From Micromonospora sp. NBC_00389 (lineage in GTDB: Bacteria; Actinomycetota; Actinomycetes; Mycobacteriales; Micromonosporaceae): a stretch of 64,000 nt of DNA. The stretch is taken from the NCBI RefSeq assembly GCF_036059255.1, contig NZ_CP107947.1, forward strand, positions 1,302,001 through 1,366,000, read 5' to 3'. The notes under the pieces are model-generated. The model had not been told where the DNA came from and did not search any database. It saw nothing but the letters and a program-made list of their open reading frames with translations. Positions 17,293 through 26,435 of this stretch are shown one piece after another (within the stretch, counting starts at the first letter, position 1; each line of letters starts with the position of its first letter). A program made the position numbers and the translations under genes.

Positions 17293-19170
17293 TCAAGGGG
17301 CATGGGCGGCGGGTGCGGCGGGGCGGATGACGCGCGTCCACAACCGCGCGGCCCACCAGACGGCGATGGCGATGGCGTAGATGACGCCGAGGGTGCCGGC
17401 GGCCTGTGAACTGACGAGCGCGGCGGTGATCACGGCAAGGGGTGCGGCGAGGATGAGGCGGAACACCAGCGGTGTCACAAGCGCCATGACCACCCCGACG
17501 CCGAGGAGCAGGCCGCCGACGCGGCCGGCGATGTCGATCCACAGCACCAGATGGGGCCACCGGTCGGCGGTCAGGGAGTACTGGATCAGCGCCATGCCGA
17601 CGGCTGCGGCGACGACGGAGCCGGTCGGCACGGCCAGCAGCGCCGACCAGCCGCCGTGGGGTGCGCGCCATTGCCGGGCGGCGACGACCGCGATGGCGGC
17701 GGCCATCAGCACGGTCGGGGTGATCGGCCAGAGGGCCCATTTGAGGAACGCGCCTACCGGCTGGCCTAGGTACTGGCTGGCAACCACCGCGTAGAGGCCC
17801 GCGATCGCGAGGCCGAGGGAGACGGCGGCGAGGATGCCGACGCTGATCTTTCCGCCTTCGGAGCGGGTGTCGGGGGTGGGGCTGTGGGCGGCGGCGAGGG
17901 AGCCGAGGATGGTGCCCGCCCCGAGGCATGCCAGGAGGGCGAACACGGCGGCCATGGTGAGCTCGCCCCAGTTCAGGGTCACCCAGTAGTGCACGTTCAG
18001 CGTGCTGTGCTGCTCTGCGGTGATGAGGCACTGCCAGATCAGGGCCAGGGACGCGAAGCCGGGCACGGCGATGGCGACGGCCCGCCGCACCGGCGGCACC
18101 GGCACTTCCACGGCGCTCGCCGTGCTGGGGTTGGCGGCGCCGGCGTCCGCGGCGCCTCGGGCGGCAACGAGCACCGGCTCCGTGACCACCGTCGGAGCGA
18201 CGCCGGTCTGGTCGGCGATGAGCTTCTCCAGTTGCGGCAGGTGCGCGCCGCCGCCGACGCAGTAGACGCCGGCGAGTTCATTGGTGCTGATCTCGGCTGC
18301 GGTGACCGCCTCGCTGGTCAGCCGCGCAGCGCGCTGCAGGACCGGGCGGGCGGCCTGCTCGAGCATGGCGTTGTTCACGATGATGGGTGGCCGGTCGGGA
18401 AGCGGCACGGTCACGGCCGGGTGATGCGCCAGGGCTTCCTTCGCGGCTTGAACGCTGGCGGCCACCGTCCACCGCATTGCGCCATCACCGGCGTCTTCCG
18501 GCATGGGGTCGCCGTTGAGGGACGCGGCGAGAGCTTGGTCGATGGCGCTGCCGCCGGCGCCCGGGTCGGCGAGGGTCGCGAGGACCTCGAAGCCGGCAGG
18601 GCCACGGCGCAGGACAGTGACCTCCGCGCCCGCACCCAGGTCGCAGACGGCGATGAACGAGCCCACCGGCCATCGCAGGCCGGTGGCCACCAGGTGCTCG
18701 GCGACGGCCACCGGCGCTTCCACCAGGCGTGGCTGTGGAAGACCGGCCCGGTGGGCGGCCTGCCGCATCCAGGTGCGCCGCCGCGGCCCCCACCCCGCCG
18801 GCACCACCACCCGCACATCCCGCACAGGGCCGCCGGCGACCCGCTCGGCCTCGGCAGCGACGCGGCGCAAGGTTGCGGCCGTCAGGTCGAGAGCGTCAAC
18901 GACGGTTCCGTCGACGGTGAGCTGGTCGTCAACGGGACGGCGCGGTGCCGGGATGAACCGGTTCGGCTGGTCCGCCGCGGCCTGCCAGGCCCGCTGCCCG
19001 GTCCACACGTCGCCGTCCGGGGAGAGGTAGACGGCGCTGGGCAGGTGTGGTGCGCCGTCGAAGGACAGTGGCGACCAGCTGCCGTCGGGCCAGGCAAGGA
19101 CGGCGACGGTGCTGGTGGTGCCGCAGTCGATTGCTAGCCGCGCCTGCCCCGCCTGCATGGGCATAGTCAA
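17293..19170 (-). CDS. Hsp70-like ATPase fused to a polytopic membrane domain
   Basis: 625 residues. The N-terminal ~350 residues form an actin/Hsp70 nucleotide-binding domain with phosphate-1 (LAIDCGTTSTVAVLAW), phosphate-2 (AVCDLGAGAEVTVLRRG) and adenosine (GVYCVGGGAHLPQLEKLI) motifs. There is no substrate-binding domain. Instead about eight hydrophobic helices follow from residue 370 (IAVPGFASLALIWQCLI, MAAVFALLACLGAGTILG and so on). Such Hsp70-membrane fusions occur in actinomycete mobile elements beside BTAD regulators, as here. The role is unknown; ATP-dependent membrane signalling is an inference. A short spacer leads to the BTAD gene. Confidence 0.85.
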   Translation of the reverse strand: MTMPMQAGQARLAIDCGTTSTVAVLAWPDGSWSPLSFDGAPHLPSAVYLSPDGDVWTGQRAWQAAADQPNRFIPAPRRPVDDQLTVDGTVVDALDLTAATLRRVAAEAERVAGGPVRDVRVVVPAGWGPRRRTWMRQAAHRAGLPQPRLVEAPVAVAEHLVATGLRWPVGSFIAVCDLGAGAEVTVLRRGPAGFEVLATLADPGAGGSAIDQALAASLNGDPMPEDAGDGAMRWTVAASVQAAKEALAHHPAVTVPLPDRPPIIVNNAMLEQAARPVLQRAARLTSEAVTAAEISTNELAGVYCVGGGAHLPQLEKLIADQTGVAPTVVTEPVLVAARGAADAGAANPSTASAVEVPVPPVRRAVAIAVPGFASLALIWQCLITAEQHSTLNVHYWVTLNWGELTMAAVFALLACLGAGTILGSLAAAHSPTPDTRSEGGKISVGILAAVSLGLAIAGLYAVVASQYLGQPVGAFLKWALWPITPTVLMAAAIAVVAARQWRAPHGGWSALLAVPTGSVVAAAVGMALIQYSLTADRWPHLVLWIDIAGRVGGLLLGVGVVMALVTPLVFRLILAAPLAVITAALVSSQAAGTLGVIYAIAIAVWWAARLWTRVIRPAAPAAHAP

Positions 19171-19327
19171 ACATGAACATCTCGCTTACGTCACCCCGCC
19201 ACTACAGGCAGGAATGGGGGCCCGTCCGCTTCGCTTCTCGTGACGTCGCATCGGTGGCCTGTGCGCAGGGCGTCCTGACCTTTGCCGTCGTCCTGCGCCG
19301 GCCGGTCCTGCGTGGTACGTCAGTCGG

Positions 19328-19525
19328 ATGGAGGTGTTGTTGCGCGGCGGGCCAGGCGACGGGCACGTCATCGACGGCGGCGGCGAGTCCGTGGTGTGGG
19401 GTGCGTGCCTGTACGAGCGCACCTCGGACATCGGGCGGTCCCGCGGCCGGGACCTGCGCGTGTACCAGCACCGGCCCGACTGTTGCCAGCCGTACGGGCG
19501 CGGCTCGGAGGACCGCTGCGAATGA
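19328..19525 (+). CDS. Small protein with LLRGGPGDG motif
   Basis: 65 residues, MEVLLRGGPGDGHVIDGGGE, ending in a Cys-containing tail (HRPDCCQPYGRGSEDRCE). The LRGGPxDG start recurs in small actinophage/ICE proteins of unknown function. It is divergent from the Hsp70-like gene. Confidence 0.45.
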   Translation: MEVLLRGGPGDGHVIDGGGESVVWGACLYERTSDIGRSRGRDLRVYQHRPDCCQPYGRGSEDRCE

Positions 19526-19552
19526 CGCCGACGGGTGGACGGCACAGCATCC

Positions 19553-19741
19553 TCAACCAGTCAGCCCAGCGACTGGGTTCCTGCCGGACGTGCGCGTCGT
19601 CGCCGACCGCGTCGAGGGGGCCGGGTCGGCGGGCTCCATGTGCAGGGGGCACTCCGCTTCGGCGACGGCGCTCGCCACAGGTGGTCCCCGGTCGCCGAGG
19701 CCGATGAACCCGATCGGAGGTTGCACGGTGGTCGTGTTCAC
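19553..19741 (-). pseudogene. N-terminal fragment of a beta-hydroxyacid dehydrogenase
   Basis: GTG at 19741-19739 overlaps the aldo/keto reductase stop (GTGA) and begins VNTTTVQPPIGFIGLGDRG, then PPVASAVAEAECPLHM. The GFIGLGxxG Rossmann start matches 3-hydroxyisobutyrate-dehydrogenase-type enzymes. The frame then shifts; ARRPGPLDAVGDDAHVRQEP continues in another frame and the gene is cut off near 19560. Only about 60 of about 290 residues remain. Confidence 0.6.
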
Positions 19742-20607
19742 GACGCGATGGCGTTCAGTTCGGTCAGCGCGTCCTTGGGAAGGTTCAGCGCAGCAGCGGT
19801 GACGTTCTCGCGCAGGTGCGTGACGGATGAGGTGCCGGGGATGAGCAGGAGGTTCGGGGAGCGCTGGAGCAGCCACGCCAGCGCGACGGCCATCGGTGTG
19901 GTGTCGAGGCGGTTGGCGACGGCGTTCAGTTCCTCGGACTGCAGTGGGGAGAAGCCGCCGAGCGGGAAGTAGGGCACGTAGGCGATGCCCTGTGCGGCGA
20001 GGGAGTCGATCAGGTCGTCGTCGTTGCGGTTGGCGATGTTGTAGAAGTTTTGGACGCATACGATCGGCGCGATGGACTGTGCTTCGACGATCTGCTCGGC
20101 GTTGACGGTGCTGAGACCGAGATGGTTGATCAGGCCCTCCTGCTGCAGCTGCGCGAGCGCGGTGAACGGCTCGGCGATGGGGCCGGGAGTGGGTCGGTCG
20201 AGCCCACCGACGCGCAGGTTGACCACGTCGAGTGCGTCTAGCCCGAGGTGATCCAGGTTGTCGTGCACAGCCTGGCGCAGCTGCTCGGGAGCCAGCGCCG
20301 GCGGCCAGTTCCCCTCGGCGTCCCGCAACGCTCCGACCTTCGTCACGATGTGTAGATCGTCAGGGTAGGGGTGCAAAGCCTCCCTGATGATCTCGTTGGT
20401 GACGTACGGGCCGTAGTAGTCGGCGGTGTCGATGTGGTTGATACCCAGGAGAACGGCCTCGCGCAGCACGGCCACGGCAGCGTCGCGGTCGGCCGGCGGG
20501 CCGAACACGTGCGGGCCGGCCAACTGCATCGCGCCGTACCCCATCCGGGTGAACGTCAAATCCTCCGCCAAGGTGAACGTCCCGCCAGGCAGTGGGGTCG
20601 ATGTCAT
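19738..20607 (-). CDS. Aldo/keto reductase family oxidoreductase
   Basis: 289 residues, the usual family length. The catalytic tetrad region is visible: NHIDTADYYGPYVTNEIIRE (Asp and Tyr) and IVTKVGALRD (Lys). The NADPH-binding C-terminus is MAVALAWLLQRSPNLLLIPG, then TSSVTHLREN. It reduces carbonyl substrates with NADPH; the substrate is unknown. ATG 20607 is preceded by GAGGAGAG. It was coupled to a dehydrogenase gene that survives only as a fragment. Confidence 0.9.
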   Translation of the reverse strand: MTSTPLPGGTFTLAEDLTFTRMGYGAMQLAGPHVFGPPADRDAAVAVLREAVLLGINHIDTADYYGPYVTNEIIREALHPYPDDLHIVTKVGALRDAEGNWPPALAPEQLRQAVHDNLDHLGLDALDVVNLRVGGLDRPTPGPIAEPFTALAQLQQEGLINHLGLSTVNAEQIVEAQSIAPIVCVQNFYNIANRNDDDLIDSLAAQGIAYVPYFPLGGFSPLQSEELNAVANRLDTTPMAVALAWLLQRSPNLLLIPGTSSVTHLRENVTAAALNLPKDALTELNAIAS

Positions 20608-20949
20608 GAGAGTTCCTCTCCTCGTTGTCGCAGGTCCACGCGCTTCCCGCCGATGCGGGCGCCAAACCGCGGCGGCCGCCAGAGGTGATGGCTAGCGGCG
20701 GATGTCAACGAGTGCCCACGGGCCGGCCGCGGGACGTGAGCGGGACTCGCAGGTGGCGCTAGGGAGCCGTCTTCTGACGCGATTCACAGCCGAGCACACC
20801 GATTATTCTGCTCCCCTTACACCCCGAAGCCCCTGCGGCGCCCCGCCGGCATCGTCGTGGTCCCACTTCATGTGAGTGGTCGATCGGCGAGGCCGCTACC
20901 TCGCCGGACCCTGCTGCGCGGCCTGCTGCACCGCCGCCACCCACAACCT

Positions 20950-21157
20950 GCCCGGGACCCGACCCGGAACGGATCCTCGCCCTGGTCGAGTCGGGGCGTA
21001 CCGCCCGGTCGGACGCGGCCGACCTGACCGAGCTGGCCGTCGCCGCGGCGGCCGGACTGATCGCCGAGAAGCCGTCGTACGCGAAGCTGGCCGCGCGGCT
21101 GCTCACCGCGCGCCTGGCGCGGGCCGCTGCGCACGGCCCGCCCGGCGCGCCGGTCTG
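20950..21157 (+). pseudogene. Fragment resembling a ribonucleotide reductase N-terminal domain
   Basis: PDPERILALVESGRTARSDA, then DLTELAVAAAAGLIAEKPSY and AKLAARLLTARLARAAAHGP to TGA 21157. EPSYxxLAARLL-type sequence is characteristic of the start of class II/I RNR large chains after the ATP cone. No start codon and no downstream catalytic barrel is present, so this is a relic. Confidence 0.45.
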
Positions 21158-21247
21158 ACAGGGACCGGCCGAGCTAGGCCCTGGTTCGCCACTACTGGTG
21201 AGCAGGGCGGCACCCGCTGGCTAAGCAGAAATCGGGCGCCTCGCGGG

Positions 21248-21454
21248 CTACCTGGCTAGGAGGACGACCACCATCGCCAAGCACCCGAGCAGTAGCGTCA
21301 CTGCGCCGAACACCGCAAAGGGCCACCACTCGCCCGAGCGTTGCGGCTGTTGGGGAAGTGGCTGGGTTGGCAGGTTCCAGACGGCAGGTGCGGCAACGCC
21401 GTTGCGGCTGCCCGGCCAGCGCGGCGGCGGGGTACGAGATGTCGAATTAGCCAT
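21248..21454 (-). CDS. Small single-helix membrane protein
   Basis: 68 residues: a Pro-rich cytoplasmic half, then one C-terminal helix (WWPFAVFGAVTLLLGCLAMV). ATG 21454 follows GGGAGATAT. Function unknown. Confidence 0.5.
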   Translation of the reverse strand: MANSTSRTPPPRWPGSRNGVAAPAVWNLPTQPLPQQPQRSGEWWPFAVFGAVTLLLGCLAMVVVLLAR

Positions 21455-21749
21455 AGGGATATCTCCCGACGGGCTTCATGGTGCGCTGTTCGGACCATGC
21501 ACCGGGCGAGATCGCGGGGGTGGTGCAGTCCCGCCCGTTCGTCAGGCCGCGCACCCGACCTTTCCATCATTTACAGGCGTCGCGGGAATGTGGGGCGTTA
21601 CATCTACACTCGTCCGGCGCCGCCCCCTTCGTCACCCTCGCCGCACTCACCGTGCGCGGCCTTGGCCCGGATACGGCCAGGAGCGGCAGGGCGTGGCGGT
21701 GGGCACAAGTGTTGATCGGTTGCTCCGTTTCGCCAGGGCTGGGGACCTA

Positions 21750-22295
21750 TCAGTCGCACACCGCGCCGTCCTTGTTCCGGTCGATGTACCAGGCGTACTC
21801 GGGGTCGACGCCGCGATAGTACGGGCCGTAGCCGGCGTTGTTGGCCTCTCTGCAGGTGCTGAATCGCGGGTCGGTCGTGGGCGCGGGTGGAGGCTTCGGC
21901 CGGGAGCTGGTGGGCGCCGGCCGTGGCGTGGTGCTGTGGGTGGCGGTCGGATTCGGCCGGGCTGACGACGGGCTCGGCCCCGCCGCGGACGTCGTCGGGG
22001 TAGATCGTGTCGGTGTGGGCAGTTGCTGGAGGACGTTCGAGTCGGTGGTGGCGGTCGCGCCGCCCTCGGGGAGTGCAGCGGCGGAGGGGCCGGCCTGGGC
22101 AGGGCTGTTTCCGGCGGAGGGGCCGCTCGGTTCGTCGTCGTTGACTGCGATGAAACCTCCCCAGCAGCAGAGACCGAGGAGGACGGAGGCGGCGATCACC
22201 CATGGGACCGCCTTCTTCCTGCCTGCTGGCGGGGGCTGGTAGATGGGTAGCTGCACGGTGTCACCGTGCGGTGCCTGATGGGGGTCGGGTGTCAT
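21750..22295 (-). CDS. Membrane protein with Excalibur calcium-binding domain
   Basis: 181 residues: a cytoplasmic N-terminus, one membrane helix (AVPWVIAASVLLGLCCWGGF, about 29-48), a Ser/Thr/Pro-rich wall-spanning linker, and a C-terminal Excalibur domain. That domain has TCREANNAGYGPYYRGVDPE, then AWYIDRNKDGAVCD, with the DxDxDGxxCD calcium loop (DRNKDGAVCD) and paired Cys. Excalibur domains are extracellular and often accompany nucleases or wall proteins; here it stands alone. It is the last of four tightly packed minus-strand genes. Confidence 0.85.
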   Translation of the reverse strand: MTPDPHQAPHGDTVQLPIYQPPPAGRKKAVPWVIAASVLLGLCCWGGFIAVNDDEPSGPSAGNSPAQAGPSAAALPEGGATATTDSNVLQQLPTPTRSTPTTSAAGPSPSSARPNPTATHSTTPRPAPTSSRPKPPPAPTTDPRFSTCREANNAGYGPYYRGVDPEYAWYIDRNKDGAVCD

Positions 22296-22476
22296 CAGTG
22301 GAGACTTTCTGCCGGTCGGGTAGGAGACGAATCTGGTAGGCCAGGGTCCGGGCCTGGCCGACGGACAGCAGTATTTCTTGGTTTCCTGTGTCGCCGAGGC
22401 CCGTGATGAGGAGCTCGGGTGTGGCGCCCGTGGCGGTCGGCTCGGTGAGAGCGACCCGCAGCGTCGCCGACAGCAC
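22261..22476 (-). CDS. Small hypothetical protein (71 aa)
   Basis: GTG at 22476-22474 begins a frame VLSATLRVALTEPTATGATP ending VSTDDTRPPSGTAR. It overlaps the start of the Excalibur gene by 35 nt and follows the next gene by 23 nt. Codon bias supports it. No domain is recognised, and the start is uncertain. Confidence 0.45.
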   Translation of the reverse strand: MLSATLRVALTEPTATGATPELLITGLGDTGNQEILLSVGQARTLAYQIRLLPDRQKVSTDDTRPPSGTAR

Positions 22477-22499
22477 CTGCGCCCCGGGCCCCGGCCGGA

Positions 22500-22808
22500 T
22501 CAGGGAAGCGGCGGCAGGTCTGCGAGGGTAGTTGGCCGAGGTGGTCTCTGAACGGTGATGCGCCCGATGGCGACCCGCCAGGAGGCCGCCGCACGATCGG
22601 CGGCGTAAGCGACTGCCCGGCCTGCGGCTATGGGAGCGGTGGTGATGTCGTCGGCCATGACGCTCAGGGTCACCTCGCAGGTGTTTGTTTCGATCATGCA
22701 GCGAACGGTCGGCGCGATGACGCCTTCCCACCGGTGCTGAAGCTGCGTCAGCTGATCGCGCAGATCGTCAATGAATGCCGGCAGCGAGGCGTCCTCGGGT
22801 GCGGTCAT
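22500..22808 (-). CDS. Small hypothetical protein (102 aa)
   Basis: From ATG 22808, MTAPEDASLPAFIDDLRDQL, then TQLQHRWEGVIAPTVRCMIE, ending TTLADLPPLP. It has the look of a single alpha/beta domain. Compact spacing to the genes on either side suggests an operon with the Excalibur protein. Family unknown. Confidence 0.5.
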   Translation of the reverse strand: MTAPEDASLPAFIDDLRDQLTQLQHRWEGVIAPTVRCMIETNTCEVTLSVMADDITTAPIAAGRAVAYAADRAAASWRVAIGRITVQRPPRPTTLADLPPLP

Positions 22809-22848
22809 CAAAAGGATGAGACTGACCTGAAAGACCTGCACGGAGGAT

Positions 22849-23067
22849 TCACCCCTTCCCGCAATGAGAGCGGATCCGGTCGGCGACCGCGGCTGCAGGC
22901 GGCCCGAGCAGGTCCGACACACCCTCCCCCAGGTCGGGCACTGCGCCGCCCCGGGCGGGCCCAGTGGCCACGCTCGAACAGCTCGGCAGGGGGAAGTCGC
23001 TGACGCTGATGGTGATGACCTCCTCGTCTAGGCCCTGCAGGTACCAGTCGAATCTGGGAACGGTCAT
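22849..23067 (-). CDS. Small hypothetical protein (72 aa), operon leader
   Basis: ATG 23067 is preceded by a GGAAG-like site and begins MTVPRFDWYLQGLDEEVITI, then SVSDFPLPSCSS. The second half is Gly/Ala/Pro-rich and ends SHCGKG. It leads the four-gene cluster. Its short length and low-complexity tail might suggest a precursor peptide, but no modification enzyme is nearby, so no function is assigned. Confidence 0.45.
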   Translation of the reverse strand: MTVPRFDWYLQGLDEEVITISVSDFPLPSCSSVATGPARGGAVPDLGEGVSDLLGPPAAAVADRIRSHCGKG

Positions 23068-23468
23068 GGGTACTTCCTCGACGGGGATGCAGGTTTGCGG
23101 CACACCGGCTGTCGTGGACGTCGTTGGCCGTGCTGGGTGAACAATGCGTCGGGGTAAGTCGCGCAGGAAAGCCGCGCGATTTCCTCGTGGGGCGTGCCGT
23201 GCCGGGCTATTTGCGGCCGGTCGGGTGGAGGCGGTTGCGGGGCAGCATGTCCGCGTGCCGAATCGGCAGGAAATGCTGCACACGCCGCGCCGTTGCCGAG
23301 GCATCAACTCCGACGATGAGGCCAGTCATCGGGCTTGCCTTCGTTGCGTGCGGCCGGAAGGGCAGCGGCCCCACCAACCGCGTTGCTGGGGGCGACGGAG
23401 GCGGTGGGGCCACTGCGTCATCAGCCGGGAACGGGGGGTCGGCGTCCCCGACCGATGGTTTAGGACGA

Positions 23469-23678
23469 ATGACCTACCGCCAGATCGCGGACGGCACCGC
23501 CGCGAGAGCCGCAGTCGGCGAGTGCCCGCCCGAATCCCGGATCCCGTCGTACAGCCAACTGTCCGCGCTCTACCGCGTCTCCATCGCCACCGCCCAGCGT
23601 GCGGGCACGGTGCTGCACGTCAAGGGTGTCGTCTACGGAGAACCCGGCATCGCTGTCTTCGTCAAAGGCCACACCTAG
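23469..23678 (+). CDS. Minimal GntR-type winged-helix regulator
   Basis: 69 residues comprising only the winged-helix DNA-binding domain: TYRQIADGTAARAAVGECPP, then SYSQLSALYRVSIATAQRAG, then KGVVYGEPGIAVFVKG. Full GntR regulators carry a ligand domain of 150 or more residues; truncated versions of this type occur in actinomycete plasmids and ICEs as transfer repressors. It is divergent from the four-gene Excalibur cluster, which it may control (inference). Confidence 0.75.
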   Translation: MTYRQIADGTAARAAVGECPPESRIPSYSQLSALYRVSIATAQRAGTVLHVKGVVYGEPGIAVFVKGHT

Positions 23679-24504
23679 TACGGCGGGTCACGCGGGGCGG
23701 ACGTTACGCCCGTTTCGTGGAGCTGCTAGGCGAGCCGGGCCGTGGGAGCGTTTTCGCCGACCAACCAAAGCGGCCACCTTCGGTAACCGACGCAGGTCAT
23801 CGCGTACTCGCGATACGCCTTCGCATTGCACCATTTGCATAACGGGCGTAGTAAATGTCCGCAGGCTCCGGCCCATCCCACGCGCAGCCGTCTCGCAGTC
23901 GCTGCCGCTGGGTGTCGACACCGCGGCGCAGCGCTTGGCTCGGCTTCGCCGCTTGCTGTGGTGCCGGCACGGATCGCAGCAAGCACCCCGCCACAAGTCG
24001 ATGTCAAACGCTCGTCCGAAGAACGGCGACGTTGGCGAGTGGTGGCTGTTCGCCATGTCACCGTGCTGGTTCGGTACGTCGCCATGATCGTGATCGCGTT
24101 GGGCCTGCTGAGGCTTCGACGGCTCGCCCGCGGTTGCCGTGGCCTCTTTGGCGCCGCAGCGGGAACCTTCCTCGTTCACCGTGCTGCGAACCGGCGCCAG
24201 CCCCGTTCGTGGACGTAACGGTATGTTGCCTGCCAGCGCCGATACGACGGATGCCCATGGGCGAGCGTCCAGCGACAGGGGCGGGACACCCGGCCCCTCC
24301 CCAACCTTCGGAGGGTGGTCTCGTTCCTGTCGCTATCAGGCGCGGCGCATGTGGTGTCCATTGACCATCGCGAGCACGTGCTGGTCGTGACCGCCCTGCG
24401 CCTCCCCCGCTGGGCGACGCGCAGGGCCGGGGCACGCTTCCACGCACGATCGAACGCGTGGTGCAGGCACGATCGAACGAAGTTCCGGGCCCACGGCCGC
24501 CGGC
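23679..24504. other. Region without a convincing gene
   Basis: Several overlapping open frames exist on both strands, but none shows clear codon bias or family similarity. A short minus-strand stretch near 23800-23900 (DGPEPADIYYARYANGAMRR) looks weakly protein-like. Confidence 0.4.
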
Positions 24505-24774
24505 ATGGCGTAGCTGTATCGCGTCGTCAAGCCGGGCGGCTATCTGGTGACCGCCTTCAAGGCCGGGAGCAGTCAGGTCCGACGCGCGGGCCGCAGCACC
24601 AATCTTGGCGTCGAGTTTGACCTTTACTGGCAGGCCCCGGAGGAGATGGAACGGAGCGTCACGGACGCTGGCTTCACGACTGTGTTCTGGGGCGGATTCC
24701 CCGCCGATGGGCCGGACAGCCCCGCCCAGGGGTATCTGCTCGCCCAGAAACCTGTTGCCCATGCACCGCGTTGA
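24505..24774 (+). pseudogene. C-terminal fragment of a SAM-dependent methyltransferase
   Basis: After an in-frame TAG near 24510, the sequence reads LYRVVKPGGYLVTAFKAGSS, then FDLYWQAPEEMERSVTDAGF and ends KPVAHAPR. RVVKPGGYLV is the post-motif-III strand of class I methyltransferases. No SAM-binding region lies upstream, so the N-terminal half is lost. Confidence 0.6.
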
Positions 24775-24916
24775 CGCGCACACCCTCAACTCGACAGCTC
24801 CGGACGTCGACCGATACGGGATGTCGGTCACTGGCGTGACGGCTTCATCTCGGTGGCGTGTACGGTCGGCGGCAGATTCGCGGACTGTGCTGGCCGAGGC
24901 ACGGCACCTAATGGGG

Positions 24917-26155
24917 TCAGTTCGGGCCTCTCTGGTCGACGATCGGAAAGGCCCGCCGCACTTCCGCCAGGAACTCGGTCCGCCGAGCAGCGTAGGTGCT
25001 GACCGCCGCCCATAGCGCCTCCAACGCAGCCTGCAGCGGATCCGACTCGCCAGCGGCCATGAGTGCTGGCAGTGCCATCGCGACCGGGTCCACCGGGGCG
25101 TCGAGAACTGTGCGGAGCGGATCAGCCGGGACCCGACCCGCCGGGCGCAGCGCGACCAAGGAGAACGTGACGGCCGGCTCGCCCAGGATCCGTGTCCGCA
25201 GCGCTGTCGTGTCAGCGAATTCGGCGGGTAGCGGCACGCCCCGATCCAGCGCCGTCCACGCCGGCGTCATCCAGTCGAGGTCCGCAATGCCGGCGACGGT
25301 GAACGCTTGCCGCGCCGCCCAGATCGCGATCTGCCGCTGAATGACGGGGTCGGCCTCGGCCACCCCGTCGACGAGGTCTCGGTCCAGCAAGGCGATGCCA
25401 TAAATGTTGCCGCGAACCCGCCGGAGCCGCTCACTCGGCGGGCGCCCGTCCCAGCGCCGCAGCTCATCCCGCCTTCGGCACTCCTGGTCGCGACGTTCCC
25501 GCTCCAACCGCTTGAGCATCTCAGCCTCGACCTGCTCCCACAGGGTCGGCGGGGGCGGCAACGCGCAGGCCCAGGCGTGCCAGTAGGCGGCGGCGCCGCT
25601 GGTCTGGCGCGGGATCGCGTCGGTGCGCGTCACGCCGTCACTCGGGCCGCCGCCGGTTATGCCCTCCGGCCACAAGCACAGCAGGTAGCGGTCCGGCCGT
25701 CGATCCATGTAGGTGTGGTCGCCCTCGTCAAGCTCGTCAGGGTCGAGCCCGCCGAACGGGTCGTGCCCCTCGTCCATGCCCGTGGCGCAGTACCGGACGC
25801 GGTAGAGCGGCAGCCGGCTGGTGTCCTGCCCTTCGGGGGTCAGCGGCAGCCGGGCGAGTGACCCGTCCCCCCACGGGACCAAGTCGACCACCCCGGCCCT
25901 CGGCAGAAACGACACCTCCACCACCTCCTCCCACTCTTCCGCTGCGGCCGACGGCTCAACGTCGTGCAACTCGATCGTGAACCGGACACGCCCAGAGTGC
26001 GTGCCGGTCATCAGGAACAGCGCGCCCGGCTGACCGGCCCCGCAGAGGCCGTTCGCTTGCCCAGCGAACGCCCCGCCCATGTCTGGCAGCTCACGACTCG
26101 TCACGTAGATTTGCCCGTAGGCGACCGGAGCCTTGCCGTCGAAGAGAATGCGCAT
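24917..26155 (-). CDS. Uncharacterised 412-residue protein
   Basis: A soluble protein, MRILFDGKAPVAYGQIYVTS, with a beta-rich N-terminal ~110 residues (GALFLMTGTHSGRVRFTIEL), an acidic middle (DPFGGLDPDELDEGDHTYMD) and an Arg/Glu-rich helical segment at about 215-245 that may be coiled coil. GC-ending codons throughout and an ATG start support a real gene. No family is recognised. It is isolated, with fragments on one side and a dispersed repeat on the other. Confidence 0.7.
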   Translation of the reverse strand: MRILFDGKAPVAYGQIYVTSRELPDMGGAFAGQANGLCGAGQPGALFLMTGTHSGRVRFTIELHDVEPSAAAEEWEEVVEVSFLPRAGVVDLVPWGDGSLARLPLTPEGQDTSRLPLYRVRYCATGMDEGHDPFGGLDPDELDEGDHTYMDRRPDRYLLCLWPEGITGGGPSDGVTRTDAIPRQTSGAAAYWHAWACALPPPPTLWEQVEAEMLKRLERERRDQECRRRDELRRWDGRPPSERLRRVRGNIYGIALLDRDLVDGVAEADPVIQRQIAIWAARQAFTVAGIADLDWMTPAWTALDRGVPLPAEFADTTALRTRILGEPAVTFSLVALRPAGRVPADPLRTVLDAPVDPVAMALPALMAAGESDPLQAALEALWAAVSTYAARRTEFLAEVRRAFPIVDQRGPN

Positions 26156-26274
26156 CGGCCGATCCTGTCATCGACCGGCGGGCGCCTGCTGTCCCCACGA
26201 TGCGGCAATCACGTCAGCGACTATTCGAATCGACCGGGGCCGGGCCCCCACTCCACCGCAAGCTCACGGCATCG

Positions 26275-26345
26275 CTCATCGGCCTGTGCGTATACCGGCC
26301 GAGTCGGCACTTCGTGACGCCGCGTAGCGCGCGGATCGCGGCAGA
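26275..26345. repeat. Dispersed ~72-bp intergenic repeat, copy 2
   Basis: CTCATCGGC ... GGCACTTCGTGACGCCGCGT, then AGCGCGCGGATCGCGGCAGA. It aligns with copies at 12717 and 29097. Confidence 0.5.
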
Positions 26346-26435
26346 TCCGTGCACGCGAGCGTGGACTCCAAGAGTCAACCCGCGAACCAAGGATCAGCGC
26401 TCAAGCGATGTTTCACCTTCAGCTACCGTCGTCAG

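Noticed and set aside
22849..23067. Ribosomal peptide precursor
   Set aside because: No modification enzyme, transporter or core-peptide signature accompanies the 72-residue protein.
23797..23994. Possible 65-residue minus-strand protein ending YYARYANGAMRRRIASTR
   Set aside because: Moderate codon bias only, with no RBS or recognisable family.
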